A stretch of DNA of 64,000 nucleotides from the NCBI RefSeq assembly GCF_001435235.1, contig NZ_AZGB01000027.1, forward strand, positions 98,939 to 162,938, read 5' to 3'. Below are positions 7,913 through 17,594 of the stretch, piece by piece; within the stretch, counting starts at the first letter, position 1, and each line of letters starts with the position of its first letter. The stretch is from Liquorilactobacillus ghanensis DSM 18630. Its GTDB lineage: Bacteria > Bacillota > Bacilli > Lactobacillales > Lactobacillaceae. A program made the position numbers and the translations under genes. Under the pieces are notes generated by a model, which saw only the letters and a list, made by a program, of their open reading frames with translations, did no database searches and was not told the DNA's origin.

Positions 7913-9118
7913 TTAACAAAACATTTTTTGTAAATAAGCTTTTTTTAGTTCTTTTAGTTTATCCAGCTTATGCTGCTGGAAAGTGATGAGATTATCGAGT
8001 TGTTGAAAAAAGGTACCGATTTGCTGTTGTTCTTTTACATTTGGTATATAAATTTTTTGTCTTAAAAAATGCTTTGAGTTCAACTTATTTGATGAATTTC
8101 CTGATGTTGTAATTGATTTCGCAAAAATAGGTGCCATAATTCGTTCAATTTGTATTGCATTTTTCCAATAACTATTATCATAAACATTTTTATGTCGATA
8201 AATCGGAAACAATTCTGAAACGACCCCTGTTCCAATATCATTGGCTACAAAACGACCGAATTTAAAATTTTTATTATGGTGTCCCTCAAATGCAATATCC
8301 CCTTTCCTCATTACATAAGTACGAGTATCAATATTATTAGACTGTACTTTCTCTGGATCTTGAAAATACATTTTTGAAACAGATATCCAATCTTCTCTTC
8401 CTAATGAGCCATCATTTCGTTCATTAACTTTCTTAAATTCTTCCCCTAACTTACGCTGTTCCCAAGCATCAGTAAACCCTGGAAATCTTAATTTAGGTAC
8501 CTTTTCACCATTTTTCGGAAATAATTTTTGCAAATAGCTTTTCTTGAGTTTTTTGAGATTATCCAACTTACGCTGATGAAGAGTGATGAGGGTGTCGAGT
8601 TGTTTTAAGAAGATACCGATTTTTTTTTGTTCATCTAGGTTAGGAACTAAAACAGATTGCTTTAAAAAATCCTTAGAGACCAAATTATTCATCATAGTTG
8701 CTTTTGTGGTAGACATCCTCAGCTTTTGACCCATAATACCCTCATAGTGAATAAAATATTTCCAGTAACTCAAATCATACTCAGATATAGGCCTGAAAAC
8801 ATCAAAAACATGGGAAATAATTCCGTCTCCAATTGTATTTTCAACGAAGCGTCCATAAGAGAAATTCTTGCTTTTATGACCTTCAAAGGCAATATCACCT
8901 ACACGAAAAACGTTATACGTTTCCATATATTTTTCATCTGACTTCGAATCATTAGGCTTGTAATACATGTTTGCTACTGAAATTATTCGCTCTGTTCCAA
9001 AAGACAAATCATTTTTCTCAACGACCTTTTTATACAAGTTCTTAAACTTCCGCTGTCCCCACTCGCCACTAAATCCTTTGAACCTTAACTTCGGATAACG
9101 TATTTTTTGCTGCTTCAT
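7913..9118 (-). CDS. hsdS: Type I restriction-modification specificity subunit
   Basis: 401 residues with two target-recognition domains and two conserved helical spacers. The first half starts GFSGEWGQRKFKN and ends EQKKIGIFLKQLDTLITLHQRKLDNLKKLKKSYLQKLF in separate segments; the second starts PGFTDAWEQRKLGEEF and ends with QQLDNLITFQQHKLDKLKELKKAYLQKMFC-type sequence. Together with HsdM it recognises the two halves of a bipartite DNA target. Its start overlaps the hsdM stop by four bases (ATGA), so the two are coupled. The second domain can be swapped with the silent copy at 5711-6274 through inverted repeats, giving a different target. Confidence 0.93.
   Translation of the reverse strand: MKQQKIRYPKLRFKGFSGEWGQRKFKNLYKKVVEKNDLSFGTERIISVANMYYKPNDSKSDEKYMETYNVFRVGDIAFEGHKSKNFSYGRFVENTIGDGIISHVFDVFRPISEYDLSYWKYFIHYEGIMGQKLRMSTTKATMMNNLVSKDFLKQSVLVPNLDEQKKIGIFLKQLDTLITLHQRKLDNLKKLKKSYLQKLFPKNGEKVPKLRFPGFTDAWEQRKLGEEFKKVNERNDGSLGREDWISVSKMYFQDPEKVQSNNIDTRTYVMRKGDIAFEGHHNKNFKFGRFVANDIGTGVVSELFPIYRHKNVYDNSYWKNAIQIERIMAPIFAKSITTSGNSSNKLNSKHFLRQKIYIPNVKEQQQIGTFFQQLDNLITFQQHKLDKLKELKKAYLQKMFC
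8450..8468 (-). repeat. Inverted recombination repeat, copy in hsdS
   Basis: Reverse complement is TGCTTGGGAACAGCGTAAG, identical over 19 bases to 5731-5749. It lies at the junction between the central spacer and the second recognition domain. Confidence 0.75.
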
Positions 9119-10746
9119 TTGTTATCCCCCTGTTTATCAGGATGCGTTTCAACCAACTGACTAGCCATTTCTTTGAACTTTTCATTAGCTTGTGCAATTT
9201 CTTGATCCAATTGTGCTAATTCAGCTTTAACTTGGTTTAAATCAATCTCTGGTTCCGGTTCAAAAGTATCAACATATCGCGGAATATTCAGATTATAATC
9301 ATTTTCTTGAATCTCAGCTAAGCTAGCAACATGCGCAAACTTGTCAACATCTTTTCTTTCCTGATAAGTCCGAATAATCTTATCAATATTACTTGGTAGA
9401 AGTTTATTTTGGTTTTTCCCCTTTTCAAATTCTTTACTGGCATCAATAAACAGCACATCCTTAGCTACTCGTTGTTTCTTTAACACTAAAATAACAGTTG
9501 GTATGCCAGTTGAATAAAATAGCCCAGCTGGCATACCGATAATTGCATCAATTTGGTTTTTCTCTAACAATGCTTGGCGAATTTTCGCTTCTTTTGCTCC
9601 TCGGAACAATACTCCATGCGGTAAAATAATAGCCATTGTACCAGTTTCATTTAAATGATAGAAGCCATGCAACAAGAACGAGTAATCTGCTTTGCTTTTA
9701 GGTGCTAAGCCGCTGTAATCTTTAAAACGCGGGTCTTTTAATTTACTGTCTTGATTATCCCAATGAGCTGAATAAGGCGGATTTTCAACAATTGCGTCAA
9801 ACTGCCGCGGATGATCAATTCCTTGCTGATCCAAGCCATCTGGCCAATCTTGCTCCAAAGAATCAGCATTACTTAAAGTCATATTCTGATAATCAACACC
9901 ATGCATCATCAAATTCATTCGCGCCAAGTTATAGGTAGTAGTGTTTAGTTCCTGTCCAAAAAATTGAACTTTCCCGTGCTGGTATCCACCATGAACCTCA
10001 TTTCCGACCGTTAAAAGCAGTGAACCCGAACCCATTGCCGGATCATAAACAGTGAAAGCGTGTTTATCTGACTGATTTTGATAAGTTACCAACTTAGCTA
10101 AAACCATTGAAACCTCATGTGGCGTATAAAATTCACCAGCTTTTTTCCCTGAATTGCCAGCAAATTTAGCAATTAAATATTCATAAACATCACCTAAAAT
10201 GTCATGCCCTTGCTCATCGTTATAGTCAAAGCTGTTAACTAACTCCACAATCTTGCTTAAAGCTTTTGCCTTTGCAGCAGTAGTTGTTCCTAAACGAGTA
10301 TTACTCAAATTAACATCGGTAAAAATTCCTTGAAAGTCATGCCGCGCATTTGGGTTTAATTTAGCATTTGTTTCGAAGTCATCAAACATTGCTTGAAAAT
10401 CACTTGGAGCCAAGGTACTATCCTGAACTTTGCTGACAATTGTCGCCCAAGTATACTCTGGCGACATTGCATAACCTAAGCTTTGGGAAATATCCAATAA
10501 ATAATCTTGCAGTTCATCACCTTGAGCTTCTTGTCGATAAGCTTCATTAATCGTTTGCTTAGCTGTCAATTCAACCAAATCTTGGCTTTTTAAGTAAGTT
10601 TCTTGATGTTCTGATAAATAACGATAAAACATAAATCCAAGGATGTAATTTCGATATTCGCCAGCATCCATATTTCCGCGCAATTGATTTGCCATATCCC
10701 AAAGTTTGCTGGAAATGTCCTTAGCCTGGCTATTTTGTTCTGTCAT
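9115..10746 (-). CDS. hsdM: Type I restriction-modification DNA methyltransferase subunit
   Basis: N6-adenine methyltransferase of the type I complex. The N-terminal helical domain (HsdM_N; LWDMANQLRGNMDAGEYRN region) precedes the catalytic domain with the AdoMet loop DPAMGSGSLL near residue 240 and the adenine-specific motif NPPYSAHW near residue 330. GEFYTPHEV is also typical. The start at 10746 is chosen because AAGGAG lies 9 bases upstream. The gene follows hsdR closely and overlaps hsdS by four bases, so R-M-S form one transcript. Confidence 0.95.
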   Translation of the reverse strand: MTEQNSQAKDISSKLWDMANQLRGNMDAGEYRNYILGFMFYRYLSEHQETYLKSQDLVELTAKQTINEAYRQEAQGDELQDYLLDISQSLGYAMSPEYTWATIVSKVQDSTLAPSDFQAMFDDFETNAKLNPNARHDFQGIFTDVNLSNTRLGTTTAAKAKALSKIVELVNSFDYNDEQGHDILGDVYEYLIAKFAGNSGKKAGEFYTPHEVSMVLAKLVTYQNQSDKHAFTVYDPAMGSGSLLLTVGNEVHGGYQHGKVQFFGQELNTTTYNLARMNLMMHGVDYQNMTLSNADSLEQDWPDGLDQQGIDHPRQFDAIVENPPYSAHWDNQDSKLKDPRFKDYSGLAPKSKADYSFLLHGFYHLNETGTMAIILPHGVLFRGAKEAKIRQALLEKNQIDAIIGMPAGLFYSTGIPTVILVLKKQRVAKDVLFIDASKEFEKGKNQNKLLPSNIDKIIRTYQERKDVDKFAHVASLAEIQENDYNLNIPRYVDTFEPEPEIDLNQVKAELAQLDQEIAQANEKFKEMASQLVETHPDKQGDNK

Positions 10747-10763
10747 GTTTAAAAACTCCTTCA

Positions 10764-13700
10764 TTATTCTTTTAAGTGATCAGCTAGTTCTTTAAACGCT
10801 CGCCGTAAGTGCGTTCGATATTTTAATTTCGGCAATTGCTTGATTTTCAAGTCCTCAGCGTCGGTCGCGTAGAGTTCTTGCGCTTCTCGAATTATATCAT
10901 TTAATTCTCCAGTTTGATTTAAATCATCGGCGCCTGCTGAATGTTGTTCAATTAGTTGATTAACTTTTTGCGTATCAGGAATATCAATTAACCCCCACTG
11001 ACGCTTAAAAGCCAAAATTCGACTTCGTAATTCATTTTGCTGGTGATTAGTAATCAGTTCATTAATATCCTTGCCCTTAACCGGATAATCAGGTATTTCA
11101 ACTTGGTTATCCAGCAATGCTTGGCTGAAATTATGAACGGTTGTCCGATAGCTGTCATCAGTAATCTGTTCTGCAATCGATGTAATAGCTTTTTGAGTCT
11201 TCTTGGCAGCCGCTGTTTCATTTTCATGAACTTGATTAGCTAACTGCGCCAATAACTCATTCAAATAATCATAATCAACTTGAATATCCTTAACATGTTC
11301 CATTTTGAGCGTCAAATCTTTTAATTCAATATGATGTCTCTCAGCCACTTGCCTCCGCAATTGATTGGCAAATGTTGTTGTCAGCAAAACTTCTTGATCC
11401 GACGTTAATCCAACCGTTTGCAATAATTTTTCTGGATGTTTAACATCATAATGATCATCTTGTTTCAATTGTGCCATTAAGTGATTGTACTTTTGAAGAT
11501 CTTGGTATAGCTGTTCTTGTTGATGCTCACTTGGCGGAATTGCCTGAAAATCAGTTGTTAAATCACTAATTTCCGTTACTTTTTGCTTTAACTCTCCTTT
11601 TAATTCCTTATAAGTCTTGGCTAAGACCCCAGTGCTCTCCAGTCCCTTTAATTCTTGTTGGACATCCGCTGAATCCGGATTTGCATAAATTGCCAAAGCC
11701 TTCTTCATTAATTGTTCACTGTGCTGTGGCCAACGATAATTCACAATATGACCAAATGGTTTTGACTGTAAATCAAAGATTCGATTCGTTCGTGAATAGG
11801 CTTGAATCAAGTTAGCGCCTTGCAAAAGTCGATCAACGTACAAAGTATTAAGCTGTGGTGCATCAAAACCAGTCAATAATTGATCAACAACAATTACTAA
11901 ATCCAAATAATTTCCATCGTCAATTGTCTTATTTAAGCGAGCGACTACATCAGCTGTATACTCTTTAGCCTGAGTATCATCAAAGTTTGTTCCAAATTGT
12001 TGATTATAATCTTGAATCGCTCGATGCAGTCCTAAATTATTTGTTAATTGCTGGTCACCATTATTAGTTGCCTGACTAAATGTTACCGCAATTTTCAATG
12101 GTCGTTTTAATTTCCGATTTTGGCGGCAAAATTCATCATAATATTTAATTGCCATTGGAGTTGATGCTTTACCTCCGCCAACATGCGTGGTAAATAAAGC
12201 ATTGAATTGATAATTATTTGAACGGCTGATCCATTTAGCCAAAACATCTTTAACCACTAGGCGAATATGATCCTCATTAAAATCATAAACACTAGGTTCA
12301 ATCATATCATCCATGTCGTCTGGATTTAAATGTTCGATTCGAACTTGGATTTGTTCATTTGTCCATTGGGGATGAAGTTGTTTGAAATATTCCGGCAAAT
12401 ATGCTTCTTTTAATGTTTTTGAGGCTAGGGTTGTTTCAAAATCAACTTTAAAACCTAAAACATTTTTGTCAGCAATTGCGGCTTTGATCGTATAAGAATG
12501 TAGTAAATCACCAAAAATCTGTTGTGTTGTCAGTCCCTGTTTTTGGTCAAATCTCGGTGTGCCGGTATAGCCGACCCAAGCTGAATTTGGAAAAGCCTTT
12601 TTAATCCGCTGGAGCATTTCACCCGCTGTTGAACGATGTGCCTCGTCAACTACAAAAACAATCCGGCGATCCAACTTGCGTCCTTGACGAGCTAAACCAT
12701 CCATTTTTTGTGTTGAAGTCACAATAATCCCAGTCGATTTTATTTTCAATTGCTGCCATAAACGAGCTTTATTAGCTGTATCCGTTACTACACCATTTTG
12801 ATTATTATCATCACTATCTGGATCATAAGCCTGATACTCAGAAAACGTCTGATCCGTCAAAGCTACCCGATCAACCAAAAAAACAACTTTATCAACATTG
12901 GGTAGGCGTGATGCTAACCAAGCTGTTTTAAAAGAACTAATTGTCTTTCCAGAACCAGTCGTATGCCAAATGTATCCTAATTCTTGCGAATCAATCCCAA
13001 AGGTATGCTGACGAATTTTATTTAATACCTTCCGCGTTGCATAAACTTGATAAGAACGCATTACCTTTAACATTTGGCGATTTTTTGTACCATCCAAAAT
13101 CATAAAGTTAGTAGCCATCATGTGTGCCATGGGAATTGATAACATTTGATCACAAAATTCATGCCAATCAAAAACCGGCAAATTATCTTTTTCTCGTTGC
13201 CAATGGAAGGCAAAATCTAAATTAAATAATTCTGCAGTGGTGTTAGCCATATAACGAATATCATGTGGTAAAATAGCTACTAAAATTTGCAAGGTAGCAA
13301 AAATACCGCTATATTGTTGTTGAACTATGTATTTGTGCATTTGATTCAGTGCTTCTTTAGCATCATGACCATCTGCTTTTTCTTCAATTTGAATAATCGG
13401 CAACCCATTAATCAGTAAAGTTGTATCAAACCGGCAATTGGGAAAGCCCGCAACTACTGCTGGACGTTCAATTTGATTAACTACCTGATAAACAGTATTT
13501 CCCGCCCCTATATTGTCCTGATCAAAAACCGTTAAATAAACATGCCGGCCATCGTCAAGATCAACCTCAACCTGTGATTTTCCATTCATACCATACAAAA
13601 ACTGTCCAGCTTGATAAGGTGTTGCTAAATTAGTAATTACTTGTTTTACTTGATTAAACTCGGTTGATGATAACTGTTTTTGTTGTAGTTGATCCTGATT

Positions 13701-13850
13701 ATTAACTTCTAATATTTGTTTAAAGTTATGCCATAACTGCTCAGTTGTTTTAATTTCTGGTACATAGCGCCATTGTTTTGAACCGCCAATACTGGTTAAA
13801 TACTGAATCATCTTATTCTCAAAAGGCAATTCTCGTTTTTCAACTACCAT
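10764..13850 (-). CDS. hsdR: Type I restriction endonuclease subunit
   Basis: 1028-residue motor and nuclease subunit. The nuclease motif is seen in LINGLPIIQIEEKADG (around residue 155, Glu-x-Lys of the PD-(D/E)xK fold). The helicase has Walker A TTGSGKT near residue 300, DEAH in VVDEAHRST near 400, GYTGTPRF, and the later motif QAYSRTNRI. It cuts unmodified DNA when bound to HsdM and HsdS. The start at 13850 follows GGGGGATC; the frame ATG six codons earlier overlaps it. It is the first gene of the operon. A TATAAT sequence lies ~35 bases upstream of the start, so the promoter is probably there. Confidence 0.95.
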   Translation of the reverse strand: MVVEKRELPFENKMIQYLTSIGGSKQWRYVPEIKTTEQLWHNFKQILEVNNQDQLQQKQLSSTEFNQVKQVITNLATPYQAGQFLYGMNGKSQVEVDLDDGRHVYLTVFDQDNIGAGNTVYQVVNQIERPAVVAGFPNCRFDTTLLINGLPIIQIEEKADGHDAKEALNQMHKYIVQQQYSGIFATLQILVAILPHDIRYMANTTAELFNLDFAFHWQREKDNLPVFDWHEFCDQMLSIPMAHMMATNFMILDGTKNRQMLKVMRSYQVYATRKVLNKIRQHTFGIDSQELGYIWHTTGSGKTISSFKTAWLASRLPNVDKVVFLVDRVALTDQTFSEYQAYDPDSDDNNQNGVVTDTANKARLWQQLKIKSTGIIVTSTQKMDGLARQGRKLDRRIVFVVDEAHRSTAGEMLQRIKKAFPNSAWVGYTGTPRFDQKQGLTTQQIFGDLLHSYTIKAAIADKNVLGFKVDFETTLASKTLKEAYLPEYFKQLHPQWTNEQIQVRIEHLNPDDMDDMIEPSVYDFNEDHIRLVVKDVLAKWISRSNNYQFNALFTTHVGGGKASTPMAIKYYDEFCRQNRKLKRPLKIAVTFSQATNNGDQQLTNNLGLHRAIQDYNQQFGTNFDDTQAKEYTADVVARLNKTIDDGNYLDLVIVVDQLLTGFDAPQLNTLYVDRLLQGANLIQAYSRTNRIFDLQSKPFGHIVNYRWPQHSEQLMKKALAIYANPDSADVQQELKGLESTGVLAKTYKELKGELKQKVTEISDLTTDFQAIPPSEHQQEQLYQDLQKYNHLMAQLKQDDHYDVKHPEKLLQTVGLTSDQEVLLTTTFANQLRRQVAERHHIELKDLTLKMEHVKDIQVDYDYLNELLAQLANQVHENETAAAKKTQKAITSIAEQITDDSYRTTVHNFSQALLDNQVEIPDYPVKGKDINELITNHQQNELRSRILAFKRQWGLIDIPDTQKVNQLIEQHSAGADDLNQTGELNDIIREAQELYATDAEDLKIKQLPKLKYRTHLRRAFKELADHLKE

Positions 13851-14005
13851 TTTCGATCCCCCATTCAAAAAAATAATTATCTAAGTCCATTATAAAAGAC
13901 TGGTCGTTTGTTAACCAGCCTAATCAAAGAAGTTGTTTGTTTCCTGCTACCTAATAATGTTTACAAAAATAATAAAATTATGAACACCTAACCAAGAACT
14001 ACTAC

Positions 14006-14611
14006 TTAATATTTCCAAACTTTGGATAATAAATTTAGTACTATGTTAAATATAAAGCAAACAGCATCAACAACTGCTGCACAAGCATTCCACTCTGCAA
14101 ACCCATCAAAGCCTAAAACTGCACTTGCTAATGAAATTATAATTGCAAATGGAGTGCTCAAAACTAAGTAATTTAATGCACCCTTATTTTCGATTACAAA
14201 CCAACCATTTGGAGCAATTAGTCGAAGGTACTTTTTATTAATTAATGCATCTACCACTTTTTCTTTGTATTGATATATTACTTTATTAACTATCCATCCT
14301 ATAGCTATGCTATAAAAAGTAAGTATAGCAAAAAGAATCAGCAACATAATACGTAGATAATTTAATTCATCTTCTTGCTCTGAATTGTGACTACTTTTTG
14401 GAACAAAAATATTCAATAAACTTAAAGCTATAGCCAGCGTGGCAAAATTTTTAAACATAATATCTGGTATCATTAGTTTGTATCCAATTTTAATATATTC
14501 AATCCCATTGTAAGTATAAACATTGCCCTGTTTATCCTCATAAACATTATCTTTTTTGGTTAATACTCCTATAGGGTTAACTTTATATGGTGTTTCTATT
14601 CTTCTATACAT
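14006..14611 (-). CDS. Hypothetical membrane protein (about four TM helices)
   Basis: 201 residues from an ATG with AGGAG upstream. Hydrophobic segments occur around residues 52-70, 88-110, 147-168 and 176-195. The N terminus is soluble and contains a strand-like stretch (DNVYEDKQGNVYTYNGIEYIKIG). It resembles no family I recognise. It stands alone downstream of the divergent or adjacent lipoprotein region and is more AT-rich than the aro genes. Confidence 0.6.
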   Translation of the reverse strand: MYRRIETPYKVNPIGVLTKKDNVYEDKQGNVYTYNGIEYIKIGYKLMIPDIMFKNFATLAIALSLLNIFVPKSSHNSEQEDELNYLRIMLLILFAILTFYSIAIGWIVNKVIYQYKEKVVDALINKKYLRLIAPNGWFVIENKGALNYLVLSTPFAIIISLASAVLGFDGFAEWNACAAVVDAVCFIFNIVLNLLSKVWKY

Positions 14612-14927
14612 TTCTATTCTCCTACACTTCTATTAGGTAACTCTTGGCAGTATTGATGAACTATTATATCTATTTAAGCTAACATTATTAGCCTATCACG
14701 CTCCCTTCATTGAATTTACGAACCTCGTTTTAATAAAAAGAGATTAATTAAATTAATTTTTCACTATATTAAGTTCCATTACATTATATATTTTTTCAGA
14801 TATAAATAAAATATAAAAATGTAATAAATTTCAAATTCACATGTACAATGCTATTTAATGCCCTCTAAAGAGATGATTGTCTCACAATCATCATCAAAAA
14901 TTATCATAAAATGTACTTCTATTGTTA
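14612..14927. other. Intergenic region with one hairpin
   Basis: AT-rich sequence between a minus-strand and a plus-strand gene. GATGATTGT (14872-14880) and ACAATCATC (14884-14892) form a 9-bp stem with a 3-base loop but without a T run. Nothing else is recognised. Confidence 0.4.
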
Positions 14928-14956
14928 TTGATTAGTTATATATTATTTTGTATAAT
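14928..14956 (+). promoter_or_regulatory. Promoter of the lipoprotein gene
   Basis: TTGATT (14928-14933), a 17-base spacer and TATAAT (14951-14956). Transcription would start near 14963, about 85 bases before the coding start, leaving room for a short leader. Confidence 0.7.
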
Positions 14957-14972
14957 AATGGAGGCTAAATAT

Positions 14973-15011
14973 TTGTTTTACTTTTTTGAATATAAAAATC
15001 TACTAATTTAG
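14973..15011 (+). other. Possible short leader ORF before the lipoprotein gene
   Basis: TTG at 14973, eight bases after GGAGG, opens a 12-codon frame MFYFFEYKNLLI. It lies in the transcribed leader of the lipoprotein gene. It is rich in Phe and Tyr, but no terminator or alternative hairpin separates it from the next gene, so it may be a chance ORF. Confidence 0.25.
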
Positions 15012-15046
15012 CAGATAACATCGTTACAAAAATGGGGAGACATATT

Positions 15047-15970
15047 ATGAAAAAGGTACTTGTATTAGAGGGGATATTATTAAGTTCACTTGTACTTGCA
15101 GCATGTACTACTTCAAATAATCATACTAATTCATCGAGTTCAACTAGCATAAAAAAACAATTGAAAAGTTCCAAAAAAGCAAAAAGCTCTGTAAGTAAAA
15201 CTACTCCTTCAGCAAACACTTTATGGAATACCAAAAAAAATAGACAATTAGCTCAGTTCATTGCTGCATGGGGACCAAGCATGAACCAAATCTATAAAGA
15301 ATACACACCAGATAATAATGTTAATTATTATGGGGTTAGGTATCCAAATGAGTTAGCTAAAAATACTACAGTTGTAGATGGAACTCCAGTATCCATTGAG
15401 TATTCAAAAAACGGCAAAGGTAACAAGGATTATGAAGTTGTGGCCGTGTATTCAGATGCAGAAAATCAAGAAACGATGAATGCTCATTTATATCTTTTCG
15501 CAATTCATAATAATCAACCAGTCGCATTAGTTACTATGCAAAATCAAGGAGCTGAAGACGGTAAGTATCATTTTTCTGAAACTAAAAATTCAGATGTAAG
15601 CAAAAACTTTAGTAGTATTTTTAATAATCAGGGTACTTCTTTTAAAAAGAACTCAACAACAACCTCTTCAAATAAACTCGACCCAGATCATGTTGCAGCA
15701 ACATTACTCGTTGAATGGCACAATAATGGAGATGGTTCTGATGTGTCGGCGGAATACTACGCCGATTCTACAGGCGGTGAATTTGGTGATGGTGTACTCC
15801 CTTCAACAAGTAAATACTATATAGTGGGTAATATGGTTAAAATAACAACCTATGCTGGAAAGCCTTCTCAACAGATACCGTTCTCAGAAGTAGAAAAATA
15901 CTATGAGGAGCATAAGGAAACTGTCGATCATCAGTTATCTTTGATGACTAAAACTCAAAAAGAAGATTAA
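15047..15970 (+). CDS. Secreted lipoprotein with DUF4767-like domain
   Basis: 307 residues. The signal peptide ends in the lipobox LVLAAC, so the mature protein would be lipid-anchored outside the membrane. A Ser/Lys/Thr-rich linker (residues ~22-55) precedes a domain starting LWNTKKNRQLAQFIAAWGPSMNQIYKEY, cut here into motifs LWNTKK, FIAAWG and MNQIYKEY, which are typical of DUF4767 proteins of lactobacilli. The start at 15047 is chosen for GGGGAG upstream. The molecular function is unknown. Confidence 0.8.
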   Translation: MKKVLVLEGILLSSLVLAACTTSNNHTNSSSSTSIKKQLKSSKKAKSSVSKTTPSANTLWNTKKNRQLAQFIAAWGPSMNQIYKEYTPDNNVNYYGVRYPNELAKNTTVVDGTPVSIEYSKNGKGNKDYEVVAVYSDAENQETMNAHLYLFAIHNNQPVALVTMQNQGAEDGKYHFSETKNSDVSKNFSSIFNNQGTSFKKNSTTTSSNKLDPDHVAATLLVEWHNNGDGSDVSAEYYADSTGGEFGDGVLPSTSKYYIVGNMVKITTYAGKPSQQIPFSEVEKYYEEHKETVDHQLSLMTKTQKED

Positions 15971-16058
15971 AAATTCTGTTTATGAATGCATTAAAAATTT
16001 AAGTTTTTTAGGAATACTCAGTAACATTATAATGTTCCCAAAAAAATTAGATTTTTAT

Positions 16059-16084
16059 GGAGTAGAGAAATCTGCTCCTTTTTT
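16059..16084 (+). terminator. Intrinsic terminator after the lipoprotein gene
   Basis: GGAGTAGA pairs with TCTGCTCC around a GAAA loop, followed by six T. Confidence 0.85.
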
Positions 16085-16161
16085 ATACGATAAAATTGAA
16101 GTTAAAAATTCGCCCAAGCGTGTTTAAATTTCTAACTCAAATATACCTTCCCTATTAAGTC

Positions 16162-16190
16162 AAAAAAAATACCCACTCGTAAGCAGGTAT
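16162..16190 (-). terminator. Intrinsic terminator of the disulfide reductase gene
   Basis: On the minus strand ATACCTGCT pairs with AGTGGGTAT (two G-U pairs) around a TACG tetraloop, followed by seven or more T. Confidence 0.85.
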
Positions 16191-16215
16191 CAGCAAAGCA
16201 ATTAATTCTCAATTT

Positions 16216-17574
16216 TTAAAATTGTTTCAAATATGGACTCAACATACTCAATAAACCGATTGTTTGGCTAGGAAAAGCAAAAACTGCCTGATTCAATTTG
16301 GCTTGTGTCAACTTTTGGCTGATAACCATCGTTAAGAAGTTAATCAACTCTGGAGCTTCATCGCCATAAACACTTGCACCAACCAAGTAATGATCCTGAT
16401 CAAAAACTAAGGTTGCTTCAGCTGCTGGTTCATTTTTTGTCTGGAAACGCAGTACTGTACCGTATGGGAGCGTAACGATCTGATAATCATCTGGATGAGC
16501 GGCTGCTTGTTCCGATGTTACTCCAACCTGAGCGATCCGCGGCAAAGTAAAGACGACACTGGCAACTGCCGGATATTTAATCGGGGCTGTTGTCTGACCA
16601 GCTAATAAAGCTGCTAAATAATTTGATTCAAAAGTAGCTGTTGGTGTTAATTTAGGAATTCTTTTAGCAATTACGTCTCCACTGGCGTAGATATGTTCAA
16701 CGTTGGTTTGTAAGTGATCATCAACTAAAATTCCAGTTTTATCAAACTTAACACCAACTTTGTCTAAATTAAGTTCTTCAACATTAGGAATTCGGCCGGT
16801 GCCAGCGACTACATAATCAGTCGTAACTGCTAAACCGCTAGCAGTTTTAACAAGCAAACGTGAATCTTGCTGTTCAACGCTTTGGACAGCTTCTTTAAAA
16901 TGCAGCTCAATTCCTAAATCACGCATCTGCTGCAAAATTTGTTCAACATATTTCTTTTCGAAACCACGCAAAGCAGTCTCAGCAAACTCAATTATCGTAA
17001 CTTGTGTGCCAGCTGCTTGAACAAGCATTGCAAACTCTAAGGAAATAATTCCTGCGCCGATAAAAGTCATATGGGCAGGCAATTCAGGCAGATCCAAGAA
17101 GTCGCGGCTGTCGTGCATCAATTCTTTACCGGGAATTGGCAAGATGCTTGGTCTTTGACCAGTACCGATAATAATATCTTGTGCACTGATTGTTTTACCA
17201 GCGGCTTCAACCGTATGCTGATCAACAAAAGCAGCAGTTCCATCAATAATTTCAATTCCAGCGGCTTTAAATTGTTTCTCCAACAATAAGTGAAGTGGGT
17301 TGATCGTCTGGTGCTTGTATTTCATTAAGTCTGACCAATCAATTTTCAAGTCACCAGCAATTCCCTTTCCTTGGTAAGCAGCAGCTTGGTGCAAAACATC
17401 AGCAGCCCCGTCTAATAAAATCTTAGCATTGCAGCCGTAATTAGTACAAGTTCCGGCAATTAAGTCTTTTTCAATTAAAACAACTTTTTTCCCTGCTTTT
17501 CTTAAAGCCAATGCGGCATGCCAATTAGCATGACCGCTGCCAATAAACATTACATCATAGTCATAATTAGTCAT
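16216..17574 (-). CDS. FAD-dependent pyridine nucleotide-disulfide oxidoreductase (Gor-like, non-standard C terminus)
   Basis: 452-residue flavoprotein of the class I disulfide reductase family. FAD-binding GSGHANWHAA is near residue 12, the redox pair lies in GTCTNYGCNAK (about residues 42-52), NAD(P)-binding GAGIISLEFA is near 175, and the second FAD motif YASGDV is near 300. In glutathione reductase and dihydrolipoamide dehydrogenase the C terminus carries a HPxxxE acid-base pair; here the aligned stretch reads VFAFPSQTIG, so that His and Glu are absent. The substrate is therefore unclear, and glutathione reduction is not assured. An OhrR-type regulator gene lies 20 bases upstream in the same direction, pointing to peroxide or electrophile stress. 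Confidence 0.8.
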   Translation of the reverse strand: MTNYDYDVMFIGSGHANWHAALALRKAGKKVVLIEKDLIAGTCTNYGCNAKILLDGAADVLHQAAAYQGKGIAGDLKIDWSDLMKYKHQTINPLHLLLEKQFKAAGIEIIDGTAAFVDQHTVEAAGKTISAQDIIIGTGQRPSILPIPGKELMHDSRDFLDLPELPAHMTFIGAGIISLEFAMLVQAAGTQVTIIEFAETALRGFEKKYVEQILQQMRDLGIELHFKEAVQSVEQQDSRLLVKTASGLAVTTDYVVAGTGRIPNVEELNLDKVGVKFDKTGILVDDHLQTNVEHIYASGDVIAKRIPKLTPTATFESNYLAALLAGQTTAPIKYPAVASVVFTLPRIAQVGVTSEQAAAHPDDYQIVTLPYGTVLRFQTKNEPAAEATLVFDQDHYLVGASVYGDEAPELINFLTMVISQKLTQAKLNQAVFAFPSQTIGLLSMLSPYLKQF

Positions 17575-17594
17575 TAAATCTGCTCCTTTAAGTT

